From Emydura subglobosa (lineage: Eukaryota > Chordata > Testudines > Chelidae): 64,000 nucleotides of DNA. Positions 46,421-56,884 of the stretch are shown here, piece after piece. The stretch lies in the NCBI GenBank assembly GCA_007922225.1, contig ML679954.1:20866837-20930836 (forward strand), read 5' to 3'. A program made the translations under genes and the position numbers. Each line of letters begins with the position of its first letter. Within the stretch, counting starts at the first letter, position 1. The notes below the pieces were generated by a model. That model had not been told where the DNA came from. It was given only the letters and a program-made list of their open reading frames with translations, and searched no databases.

Positions 46421-48379
46421 CAGTGCTTACTTCCAGCCAGTAACAACTGTTTCGGAATGAAGCATCCATGAGTATTCGCGCTGCTATATAAAGACTGTGG
46501 GTGTGTTTGGGTCTTTTACCACCTCATTTTGCTTCCTTTTTTTCCCACCTGTGTAATTCCATTGACACCAGCTGAGTTACTCCTGATTTGCACTGCCATG
46601 AGGTTAAAATTGGACCCATTATTAAAGCCAAGATGCAATTCTCTTTTTGCAAATTAAAAGGTCTTTAAACAAAACTGTACACTTGAAGATTAATGAAGCA
46701 GACTAATTGAAATGACATAGCTAAATATTTCTTGATACTCTGTAGACAAAGGGCCTGAAACTCCATTGCTTGTGCTTTATGTAATCATTTACACCACCGC
46801 AAAGTGAGTGCACAGTGGATGTAAAATCTACCATTATGATTTGGTGGTGCAAATGGTGCACAAGGTACAGCGTAATTGAGAAGCAGGCCCACTATTCCTA
46901 TTGCTTTTGAAACATCTTTGTGCATTGCCCTTACTAAGCATGATGGCATCCAGCCCAATTGCTCCCAAAATAAGTACAAATTTAATCAAACCATTGATTG
47001 ACAATTTTAAAAGAAATAATGGCTGTGTCTTTGTGGCTTAGTCATAAAACCATTATTCAATCACAAATACTCTAAAGGTACCATAAAAAAACAATCCACT
47101 AGCATAAATCAAAGAGTGTAAACCTTGCAAAGCAATATCACTGATGTCTATTATCCAGATATGATTGATTATCTGCTTACCCCAAACTCATCTAAGTGCC
47201 AAACTGTGGTGCACAATGCAAGCAGATTTGTTTCTAGAAATAGCAAGACAATAACTTGACCAGCAAAATGCCGTACCAGTGTCCTAATAACACTTCACCA
47301 AACACAACTGAATTGGGATGATTTAAAAAATAATACAGTAAAAGATTTGTTGGTAACATACCCCTAGGAAAACGTATGAAGAGATGCAAGATATATGGAT
47401 GCTGTCATGGATCCACAGGATCTGTGCTATGTCCCAGATTTTAAACCTCCAGGGGTCCCACTCTTCTGCAAGGGCAGGCTACCTGGCCTCAGCATCTCCA
47501 CTGAGCTTCTGGGCTCCAGCACTCCTGTTTCACAAATGTTTCCAACAGAGACTCCTGGTCAGAGACTTTTTGCCTTCTCCAAGGATCAATGTACCTCAGC
47601 AAGTATTTGCAGTAGCACCAGGCAGCCTTTTCAAAACAGTGTAGGGTTATTAGCCAACTGGAACACAGAATGGGGAAGTCCTTCAGTTAGCACGAAGAAG
47701 CAAAGGTGAAAACAGAGTTCAGGCAGGCCAGCATGAAGATTTTACCCAGCCATGCTGCTGTAGAATCCATTTTGACTCTGTTTCCCTCTCTTTGTCACTC
47801 AGCTCCAGGCAAGCGGTCCTGCAATTCTCCAAAGGCCATCTTTTATCAAAGCCACTTTTCAATCCATTGCCCTCCTCCTGCAGGATCGCTGCAGAGCTCA
47901 TGTGTTCCACGTGCCAGAGTTTCCCATTCTTAGGTATCAATTTTCCATCCCATTGTCTTTCTAGATCTCCATTGATAAGGACTAGCTGAAACCAAACCAT
48001 AAACATCCATTCATACCACCCTAGACAGTACCCAGTTATGTGACCCAACCACCTCATGTCTCCTGCTCTGCCCTAGGCTCATTCATCACTTGAGTAGCAA
48101 TCCCTAATCAAGTAAGCCACTGCCATGCATATCATTCATAAAAACATTACAGAAAATCATCACAGATGCTCTTTAGCCTCGGTTGATATATACATACATA
48201 TATAAACAGAATAATGATAGCATTGTTGTAGACATCACTGAGTGGTGTTTGTACTAACAAGGCATTGAGAAATCATAGCCCTTACTTATATCTTTAAGAT
48301 TAGCATTTTTATTGAAGTTTAACAGAGTTCTTATAGCTTAAATATATTGGAAAAGAAGGATTACCCACACATTTGATAA
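46421..48379. other. Gene-free stretch
   Basis: A repeat scrap ('ccattgacaccagctgagtt...actcctgatttgcac') lies at 46560-46600 and a small palindrome at about 46785-46890. 47384-48060 is less AT-rich with overlapping short frames on both strands that I cannot assign. Confidence 0.45.
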
Positions 48380-48422
48380 TATGCGGAGAAGCAGGTGGTT
48401 CAGACAGACACATCACTTAGGG

Positions 48423-48632
48423 CAGGGGTGGGGAACGTCCGGCCCGCAGGCTGTATAAGGCCCGCAAAATCATTTGGTCTGGCCCTGGCGGCAGGGGGGT
48501 TTCACGGCGGCGGAGGGGCAGTGCCCGCCGCCAAAACCCTGCTGCCGTTTGCTCCTTTTCGGCGGCGGACACTCAGCCGTCTTCCGCGTACCATCATCAG
48601 GCCCTTCGCAGAAAAAAGGTTCCCTACTCCTG
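48423..48632 (+). mobile_element. Non-autonomous hAT element in CR1
   Basis: A 210-bp GC-rich element has inverted ends CAGGGGTGGGGAAC (48423-48436) and GTTCCCTACTCCTG (48619-48632). The flanking 8-mers 'acttaggg' (48415-48422) and 'acataggg' (48633-48640) agree at 7 of 8 positions. Internally 'cggcccgcaggctgtataag' and 'gcccgcaaaatcatttgg' match a known amniote hAT-derived repeat type. Non-coding. Confidence 0.92.
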
Positions 48633-51600
48633 ACATAGGGCAAGATCTATTAATGGAGATTCTCTATATCCTAGTAAGGAGGAGAGGATAGAAGAGGATA
48701 AAATATGGGTAGGATCTGATGAGAAAAAATTAAATGAAAGAGTTCCATTCAATTACATCACATAACAGCAGACCACTAAAAAGAGACAATTTTTAAGAGC
48801 ATATATACAAATGCTAGAAGTCTAAATACTAAGATGGGTGAACTTGAGTGGCTCATATTAAATGAGGATATCATCACAGAGACTTGGTGGAATGAGGATA
48901 ATCAATGGGACACGGTAATACCAGAGTACAAAATGTATATGACAGAATAGGTCGTACTGGTGGGGCAGCAGCACCATATGTGAAAGAAAGCATAGAGTCA
49001 AATGAAATAAAAATCTTAAATGAACCCAGCTGTGTCATAGAATCTCTATGGATAGTAATTCCATGCTTGAATAATAAAAGTATAGCAGTAGGGATATAGT
49101 ACCGACCACCTGACCAGGATGGTGATAGTGACTATGAAATGCTCAGGGAGATTAGAGAGGCTATATAAATAAAAAACAATAATAATTGGGGATTTCAACT
49201 ATCCCCATATTGACGTACATGTCACCTCCGGACGGGATGCAGAGATAAAGTTTCTTGACACCTTAAAGATTGCTTCTTGGAGAGGCTAGTCCTGGAACCC
49301 ACAAGAGGAGAGGAAATTCTTGATTCAGTCCTAAGTGGAGCACAGGATCTGGTCCAAGAGGTGAATATAGCTGAACTGCTTGGTAATAGGGACCATAATA
49401 TCATAAAATTTAACATCCCTGTGGGGGGAAGGAGGGCACCAAAGCAGCCCACCACGGTAGCATTTAATTTCAGAAAAGGGAACTACACTAATGAGGAAGT
49501 TATTTAAATAAATTAAAAGGTACAGTGCCAAAAGTGAAATCCCTGGAAGCAGCATGGAAACTTTTTAAAGATACCATAATGAAGGCTCAATTTAAATGTA
49601 TACCCCAAATTAAAAAACATAGTAAGAGGACCAAAAAAGTGCCATTGTGGCTAAACAACAAAGTAAAAGAAGCAGTCAGAGGCAAAAAGGCATCCTTTAA
49701 AATGTGGCAGTTAAATCCTACTGAGCAAAATAGAAAGGAGCATAAACTGTGGCAAATGAAGTGTAAAAATACAATTCAGAAAGCCAAAAAAAAATTTGAA
49801 GAACAGCTAGCCAAAGACCCAAAAAGTAACAGCAAAAAAAATGTTTAAGTACATCAGAAGCTTAAAGTCTGCTAAACAGACAGTGGGGCCACTGGATGAT
49901 AGAGATGCTAATGGAAGATAATGGTTATTGTAGAGAAACTAAATGAATTTTTTGCATCGGTCTTCATGGCTGAGGATGTGAGGATGATTCCCAAACCTGA
50001 GCCATTCTTTTTAGGTGACAAAGTCCTAGATTGAGGTGTTATTGGAGTAGGTTTTGGAACAAATTGATAAAATTAAACAGTAATAAGTCACCAGGACCAG
50101 ATGGTATCCACTCAAAAGTTCTGAAGGAACTCAAATATGAAATTGCAGAACTGCTAAACTGTAGTATGTAACCTATTATTTAAATCAGCTTCTGTACCAG
50201 ATGACTGGAGGTTAGCTAATGTGATGCCAATTTTTTAAAAAGGCTCCAGAGGTAATCCCGGCAATTACAGGCTGGTAAGCCTAACTTCAGTACGAGGCAC
50301 ATTGGTTGAAACCATAGTAAAGAATAGAATTATCAAACACGTAGATGAATACATTTTGTTGGGAAGAGTCAATGTGGTTTTTGTAAAGGGAAATCATGCC
50401 TCACCAAAACTACTAAAATTATTTGAGGGAGTCAACAAGCATGTGGACAAGGGTGATCCAGTGGATATAGTGTACTTAGATTTTCAGAAAGCCTTTGACA
50501 AGGTCCCTCACGAAAAGCTCTTAAGCAAAGTAAGCACTCATGGGATAAGAGGGAAGGTCCTCCCATGAATCAGTAATTGATTAAAAGATTGGAATCAAAA
50601 GGAAGGAATAAATGGTCAGTTTTCAGAGATGAATTGTGATGTGCCCCAGGGGTCTGTACTGGGACCAGTACTGTTCAACAAATTCATAAATAATCTGGAA
50701 AAAAGGGTAAACAATGAAGAGGCAAAATTTGCAGATCAGACAAAACTACTCAAGATAGTTAAGTCCAAAGCAGACTGCGAAGAATTACAAAGGGATCTCA
50801 CAAAACTCGGTAACTGGGCAACAAAATGGCAGATGAAATTCAGCGTTGATAAATGCGAAGTAATGCACATTGCAACACATAATCCCAACTATACATATAA
50901 AATGATGGGGTCTAAGTTAGATACCATTCAACAAAGAGATCTTTGAGTCATTGTGGATAGTTCTCTGAAAACATCCTCTCATTGCGCAGCATCAGTCAAA
51001 AAAGCTAACAAAATGTTGGTAATCATTAGGAAAGGGATAGATAAGACAGAAAATATCATATTGCCTATTTATAAATTCATAATACACCCACATTGTAAGC
51101 GGGTCGTCTCCGGAGGAGGCCACAGCGGCTTCCTATATGCGGGGAAACAGCTCTCGCCCAGCGAGTGAGCAGTCCCAGCGCTCCAACCCTTAAGCAGGGG
51201 GAGCACGCAGTCTACCACTCAGGCCCCCAATCTGGGTGAGCGGACAAGGAGTCAGTTGCTCCAACCCTTAGGCAGGGGGAACAGCGACGGCCCACAGTCA
51301 GGGTGAGCGAACAAGGCAACGGCTCAGGAGCGGTCAGAAGAGAGATTCTCCTTGGGGTGGCGAGGGAAAGGGGGGAGGGGGATGCAGGCCCACCCGTCTC
51401 CACTGCGTCCCAGCCCAGGGCCCTAGTAGTGGCAGAAGCGGCTGCCACTGTGTTGGCGGGGCTCCCGCCACAACACACCAACTATACCGGGGATTTAGCC
51501 ACAGGCCGTGGCTGTCCCTGGGCTACTTCCTCCCCACTGACCCCAGTACCTGCCTCCTCCGGGCTGCCAGGGTAGTCCGCCTGACGTAGCGCCGTCAGTC

Positions 51601-51914
51601 CCTCCTCATCGATCGGGGGTAAGGTGGGGAGTTTCTCTTCAGGGGGCAGCTCCTCAAAGTCATTGTAGGCTGGGAGAGGCTCGGCCTCTGGCAGCTCCTC
51701 CAAGTCCTGCCCCAACTCAGGGAGGGGCTCAGCGGGCGGCAGCTCCTCCAGATCCAGCCCGGCCTCAGGGGGTACCCGCCATCTGGGCTGCTCTGGGATC
51801 TCGGCCCAGTCCGGTGGTTCCGGTGTCCGGGACCAGGCTCGGGGTAGCTCAGCCCAGTCGTCCTGGCCGGGTTGCCTGGTCCAGCTCTGCGAAGGCCCTA
51901 TCCAGTCCCCAGGC

Positions 51915-51984
51915 GGGGCCGGGGCCGGGGCCGGGGCCGGGGCCGGGGCCGGGGCCGGGGCCGGGGCCGGGGCCGGGGCCGGGG
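51915..51984. repeat. (GGGGCC)11 hexanucleotide repeat
   Basis: Eleven perfect consecutive GGGGCC units (51915-51980) are followed by GGGG (51981-51984). The G-rich strand is the plus strand and can form G-quadruplexes. Reading frames give Gly-Pro and Arg-Gly dipeptides on plus and Ala-Pro on minus, all of which fall in frames open through the tract. Confidence 0.97.
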
Positions 51985-52083
51985 TTCGACGGCGGTGGCT
52001 CGGCTCCAGCCTAGGCCTCTGCTGCCGGGGCAGCACGTCTGTCCCTGGCAGCAGTCTGGGCCCTACTGAGCTCAGGGACCAGG

Positions 52084-52091
52084 CTTTTATA
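52084..52091 (-). promoter_or_regulatory. TATA box (TATAAAAG) of the LTR-like element
   Basis: On the minus strand 'agtataaaagcctggt' is a consensus TATA box about 185 bp inside the element's right end. A start site would be expected roughly 30 bp downstream, near 52055. Minus-strand CCAAT/ATTGG-type motifs lie upstream ('ccaatc' near 52125 and 'attgtccaatcag' near 52203-52215). This is the normal LTR promoter arrangement. Confidence 0.6.
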
Positions 52092-52905
52092 CTTCCCCTT
52101 CCTGTTGGGGCTCCACCCCGCTGCCGCCGATTGGACTGGCTGGGTGGTCCTATCACGGCACGGGTCCCTTGTTGCTGGGCAGACTCGGCGCCGGGACCTG
52201 GGATTGTCCAATCAGGGCGCTCGCGCCCTCCCTCAGGCTCTGGCTCCGGCGGAGGCCACAGCGGCTTCCTACACACATCATGAACACTGCATGCAGATCT
52301 GGTCACCCCATCTCAAAAAAGATATATTGGAATTGGAAAAGGTATAGAAAAGGGCAATAAAAATTATTACGGGCATGAAAAAGCTTCCATATGAGGAGAC
52401 ATTAATAAGACTGGGACTTTTCATCTTAGAAAAGAGACGACTAAGCGGGCCATGATAGAGATCTATAAAATCATGACAGGTGTGCAGAAAGTAAATAAGG
52501 AGGTGTTATTTACTTCTTCTCATATCACAAAAACTAGGGGTCACCAAATGGAATTAATAAGTAACAGGTTTCAAATGAACAGAAGAAAGTGTTTCTTCAC
52601 ACAACACACAGTCAACCTGTGGAACTCCTTGCCAGCGAATGTTGTGAAATTCAAGACTATGACAGGGTTCAAAAAAGAACTAGATAAGTTCATGGAGGTA
52701 GGTCCATCAATGGCTATTAGCCAGGATAGTCAGGGATTGCTGTTTGCCAGAGTCTTGAAATGACCAACGGGTTGGATCACTTGATGATTACCTGTTCTAT
52801 TCATTCCCTCTGAAGCACCTGGCATTGGCCATTGTTGGAAGACAGGATATTGGGCTATATGGACCATTGATTTGACCCAGTATGGCCATTTTTATGTTTT
52901 TATTA

Positions 52906-53707
52906 TTTAAAGTCAAAATAGTTCTGATCCTGAATTATACATCTAAATTGAGCATGCTCTCTCCGTTCATAAAGCCTGTACTTCATGACTTTTTGATATC
53001 AGCTATAATTCTTAGGGATGCACATCCCAAAAAGTGCATTTGTGTAAACTGAAAAAGGGCTTTTTGCTTCAATTTTGATACTGGTATAAAAAATAATTGT
53101 CCTAAATTCAAGTACGCAAAAAATAGAGCTCCTCCAAATGCTGTCTATTCTCTGCTATATTGCCATTGCAAATCCAATATCTGCTCACTTCCTGAAATAC
53201 AAACATCACTCTCAAGGGAATACTTGGATCAGAACTACTTACAGTAGAACTGTTGTGAAAATGAAAACAAGCAACATCTCATAGCTGGAACAACATTGCT
53301 ACCTTGCTTAGAGACCTCATGTGATGTTTGCTGAAGAGCCTTACCCAGATCAAGTGAAATAATACTGCAAGCATATGGGCACCAGCTCAGGAAGGATTTA
53401 TAAGTAATGAGGTTCCTCCCCCAACATTGTACAAGTTAATGCCCTCCCTCAAGGTCCTCTAGGAATTCATGCTTGATTCTTCCCACAAACACCACCATTT
53501 ATCATGTGGTTGCACATTCAAGTGTTAAAATATTAGAAAGATAGAGAAAACTTGCTAAATGAAATAAAGGAACATGTCTATTTATTTTAAGAATAAATAT
53601 ATAATGCCATATTTTAATGGACCAATGGAACTGGAGCTTGGATTTCTTTGGAGCAGATGTTGGTTCATAGAGCTCCTTGCATGGTGCTAGTTGTAATTGT
53701 AGTCTCT
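52906..53707. other. Gene-free AT-rich spacer
   Basis: No features recognised. Confidence 0.5.
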
Positions 53708-53997
53708 AAGAGTATGTCTACACTGCAATAAAAGACACGTGGCATGGTCACGGCTGGCCCAGGACAGCTGACTCAGGCACAGGCTTCAGAGCTATAAAAT
53801 TGCACTGTAGCTGTTCAGGCTTTGGCTGGAGCCCAGGCTCTGAGACCCTGTGATGGTGGAAGGGCTCAGAGCCTGGGCTCCAGCCCAAGTCTGAACAGCT
53901 ACACTGCAATTTTATAACTCTGCAAACCTGAGTCAGTTTACCCAATCTCTCAGACTCAGTGCCATGGGTTATTTTATCTCAGTGTAAACATACCCTG
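53708..53997. mobile_element. Long palindromic miniature element (about 290 bp)
   Basis: Outer ends 'gtatgtctacactgcaat' and 'gtgtaaacataccctg' are inverted. Inner arms 'gctataaaattgcactgtag' with 'ctgttcaggctttggctgga' mirror 'cagcccaagtctgaacagct' with 'acactgcaattttataactc', and the centre pairs 'aggctctgagaccct' with 'agggctcagagcct'. Nearly the whole sequence can fold into one hairpin. The 65-codon minus frame inside is incidental. Confidence 0.88.
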
Positions 53998-55132
53998 AGT
54001 TATTTTGTCTTGCAGGATGGATTTGATTACAGTGTAGGGTTGGGCTCTGTGAGTTTACAGCAATGCCTGGAGACAATAATTAGGCTTTGGGACCTGCTCC
54101 AAAGCCCAATGACTTGACTGGACTTTGTGTCAGATCCCTGAAGCCCAAGACTCAATGAAAATCATAATAATCTAAATTGAATGCAGCCAGAAAAAGACAC
54201 TCTCTCAAATTGTCTAGATATGCTATTCTTCTGGCTTGAAGCAACCAGAATAAACTAAAAAATGTCTAGCCCACTACTACCATCACCATGGACTAGAAGT
54301 AATTCACGTGTTTCCTAGGCTAATAATCTGAGCTGAGTGGGACAACAAATTAGGATATGAAATGCTAGTTTGTCATAAGGGCTTTTAAAAGCCCCTTGCC
54401 TGTCCATTTATTCATAAATAAAAATTTTCAACAGTTTTTATGCACAAGCACCATTTACTTGGAGAATCTCAGTTCTTCCAAGTGCAAAAATTAAAATTTA
54501 TGGGTGAAATGTTAGAAGATGCCTTTGAAAATTTGTCCCTGAGAGTAGGCTGAATTAAACCTAAGAGCCAAAACTGGGACTGTGTCCATCATGAAGCAAA
54601 AGGAGTAGATGAAAGCACTGTTAGAAACAAATCATTTCTTTTCAGAAATTTGGAGTGTATATATCTTTGAACATAGACAGAGGGTGGGCCTGCACACACA
54701 CAGATATTTCTTCCTCTCATTCACCTCACTCCAAAGCAAGAGAGACTGGACTGTGTTGTGTAGTGTTGTTTGTTTTTTTCAATATTCTTTTTTTATTTAT
54801 TTAACCAGGTATGGTCGGAAGACTATGTCAAAGCAGTGGGCCTTTTCACATGAAGTGCTGAGGTTCACCATCATCACGTCACCCAGGATTGAGTTCCAGT
54901 TTTGTGTGCTAGTTACTGAAAATGCTCTGTCTCCTGGAAGCATGAGTTTCATTCTTGAAGTTATCTGTTCCATTGTTCCAGTGGAATGCCACTGTCATGA
55001 GACATCATGATCAAAGCATATCCGGCACAAACAGGGTTCCGCAGGTAACTTGGGCCATTCTTTTAAGAAGATTGCCAGAGCTTTAAATTTGACCTTGTAT
55101 TTTCTAATAGCCAGTGAAGAATTAGGTATTAG
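53998..55132. other. Gene-free stretch
   Basis: 54609-55010 is open for 133 codons on plus but shows no recognisable domain. The 54790-55130 portion ('aaatttgaccttgtatttt', 'ctaatagccagtgaagaa') has the feel of an old LINE 3' region, which I cannot confirm. Confidence 0.4.
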
Positions 55133-55140
55133 ATTGGGGG

Positions 55141-55263
55141 TAGGGTGACCAGATAGCAAGTGAGAAAATCAGAACAGAGGTCAGGGGGTAGTGGGTGCCT
55201 ATATAAGAAAAAGCCCCAAATATCGGGACTGTCCCTATAAAATCAGGACATCTGGTCATCCTA
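55141..55263 (-). mobile_element. hAT-type miniature element, copy 3, reverse orientation
   Basis: Ends TAGGGTGACCAGAT (55141-55154) and ATCTGGTCATCCTA (55250-55263). The 8-mer 'attggggg' is present exactly at 55133-55140 and 55264-55271. The interior ('ggtgcctatataagaaaaag', 'cgggactgtccctataaaat') is the reverse complement of copies 1 and 2. Confidence 0.95.
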
Positions 55264-55271
55264 ATTGGGGG

Positions 55272-56248
55272 TGATCAAAAGACTGTATTCAGTAGTATTT
55301 TACCTTTGGTAAATATCTTCACTGTTTTGTCAAATTGCTATGAACACTCATTACTTTGGTGTCTGTTTATCCTGCATGAGTGTGTTACTACAAAACTTTA
55401 AAGAAATTATTTGACCACCTGCCTCATGGACATTTCCAGAGTTGCTCAAGCAGCACTACTGATTAATAACCTTTCCTGTATATGCTATATTGAAGAATTC
55501 TATTAGCTGATCCTGGTTTTAAAAAAAAAGTCCCTTCCTGCTATTTACTATCATAAATCTGATCACAGTTAATAACCTGATGTCACTGAATCCTACTCAT
55601 CTCTGCCAGCCTAGAGTCTCAGGTGGAAAACATGTTTAATCAGTTTTTCACTCAATGCAAATCTGAAATTGAGCCATATATATTTTGTCCATTTTGGATT
55701 TGTTTTATATAGATGTAACAATTTGGGGACAAACTGGTTCAGAGAAAATACACACACCTAAAATTTTATGAGACTCTACAATATTCAGATAGGAGATTTC
55801 GCTTCCAATTCTGATTAGAAGAGAGAGAAAAAATCAACATATCAGGAAATAGGCCGCGTTCATGGTATTCCCAGCTAGGACTGAATCAGAAGTGCTGAAA
55901 ATAATCTCATGAAAATGTCTTTTCTTACGAGATTTTCCAGCTCAGTTTTGCTGAATCAGGAGGTTGGAGGGAAGTGCTGGATAACGGAGTCCACAGAGTT
56001 TAGTGGTTAGAGTAAAGAAGTGGGCATCATGAAACCTAAGTGCCATTCTTCACTCTGCCATTATAGCTAAACAATCAGGGCTAACTTCATCCTTGCACTG
56101 GTGCCCTCTGAAGGCCGTTACTCCACCTCAAGAATCTCCTATATAGGACTGTGTTTACTGCTACTCCAGAGTGATACACATCAGCCAGGACACATTAGCT
56201 GAAGCCCATGATCCTGTTTCTCAAATCTGAATGAGGCTTCAGCTGACA
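55272..56248. other. Gene-free spacer
   Basis: No features recognised. Confidence 0.5.
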
Positions 56249-56249
56249 G

Positions 56250-56388
56250 GCCCTTATTCAGCAAAATACTTAAGCATATAATCCTTCAAGCACATGATCA
56301 AATCCCATTAAAATCAATGGAATTTAAGCAATTGTTTAACTTTAAGCACATGCTTAAGTGTTTTGCTGAATTGGGGCCATATTGAATA
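56250..56388. mobile_element. Palindromic miniature element, family B copy 2
   Basis: 'gcccttattcagcaaaatac' and 'ttaagcatataatcc' are inverted to 'cacatgcttaagtgttttgc' and 'tgaattggggcc', with the centre 'cccattaaaatcaatggaat'. Same family as 33054-33186. Confidence 0.75.
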
Positions 56389-56880
56389 CGTAATTAGAGT
56401 CTTCTCATTTAGAAACTGCTTATATTATAAGCTATTACTTCCTCAACTTCTGTATGGTTTATCCTCTGATTTAAAGCGAATGTATAGTACTTTGGCTATC
56501 AGCTTCTATATATTAAATCCCATTATAAATATGGTCATTTAAACAACTTTGTTAAAAATTTCTGCATATAGCATTATAATAATTATAGCTGATGTTAACT
56601 GCTTATCAGAATTATAAAAAGTAGTCTTAAACTCACAAACTCACGTGTTGGAATAAAGACGGCTTCTTCTGACATTTAATGTCACAGGCTAATGAAGTCA
56701 TTCCTGCTCTAAAGCAATCCACTAAGAGTAGCAGTCAGCATGCGCAAATTGCACTTCATGAGATTGGCCTTTTACTTTTCTTACATAATATTTCTTTGTA
56801 AACGGCATCAGAAATAAGGATAAAGGTGAGATTCTGCAACTGGAAGAGGTTGGAAAAGGGGGAAACCTGCCAGATCAAAT
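56389..56880. other. Gene-free AT-rich spacer
   Basis: Nothing recognised. Confidence 0.5.
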
Positions 56881-56884
56881 CCAC

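Larger units (their letters stand above)
51482..52270 (-). other. Proline/acid-rich open frame in the LTR-like element
   Basis: The minus strand is open for about 263 codons within the element (the nominal ATG at 52306 lies in flanking CR1, so it is not the native start). Going downstream it has a Pro/Arg-rich section, an (Ala-Pro)n tract encoded by the GGGGCC repeat, then 'W-x-x-P' segments and three 15-16 residue repeats built on 'D-L/F-E-E-L-P-x-x-E-x-L-P'. It ends at a stop at 51482. High GC content suppresses stops on this strand, so openness alone is weak evidence. The in-frame periodic acidic repeats are harder to dismiss. I recognise no domain, and I see no retroviral or host-gene similarity that can be asserted. 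Confidence 0.35.
51094..52273 (-). mobile_element. GC-rich LTR-like element inserted in CR1 (5-bp TSD)
   Basis: The insertion begins TGTA (51094) and ends TACA (52273) and is flanked on both sides by 'cacat' (51089-51093 and 52274-52278). Without it the CR1 thumb-region frame is continuous, so the boundaries are exact. Just inside the ends lie direct repeats of 28 bp (51108-51135 and 52244-52271, 27 of 28 identical). TG...CA ends and a 5-bp duplication are the integration signature of LTR-type elements. A TATAAAAG box on the minus strand sets the orientation. Contents include two imperfect roughly 70-80 bp tandem blocks ('ctccaaccctta', 51181 and 51259), a (GGGGCC)11 tract, and a proline-rich minus-strand frame. 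It is either a solo LTR with an unusually long region downstream of the TATA, or a miniature element with very short terminal repeats. Confidence 0.82.
48380..52905 (+). mobile_element. CR1 LINE, plus strand, with nested hAT and LTR-like elements
   Basis: CR1 ORF2 starts near the upstream end. The endonuclease shows 'acagagacttggtggaatga' (TETWWN, about 48876) and 'GDFNYPHID' (about 49187). The linker is at 49525-49848. RT motif A is 'YLDFQKAFDKVPH' (about 50473), followed by 'VPQGSVLGPVLF' (50641), and motif C is 'FADQ' (50728-50739), where the second Asp is Gln. The C-terminal region is split by the 1180-bp insertion at 51094 and resumes at 52274, followed by the 3' UTR to about 52905 ('gggctatatggaccattgat'). 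A hAT element interrupts the 5' part at 48423-48632. Several stops and frameshifts make it inactive. Confidence 0.92.

Noticed and set aside
51482..52306. Taking the 274-codon frame with its ATG at 52306 as a host gene
   Set aside because: The ATG lies in flanking CR1 outside the inserted element, so the full frame is a composite of two unrelated sequences. Only the part within the element deserves consideration.
53748..53945. Minus-strand 65-codon frame
   Set aside because: It lies in a palindromic miniature element.
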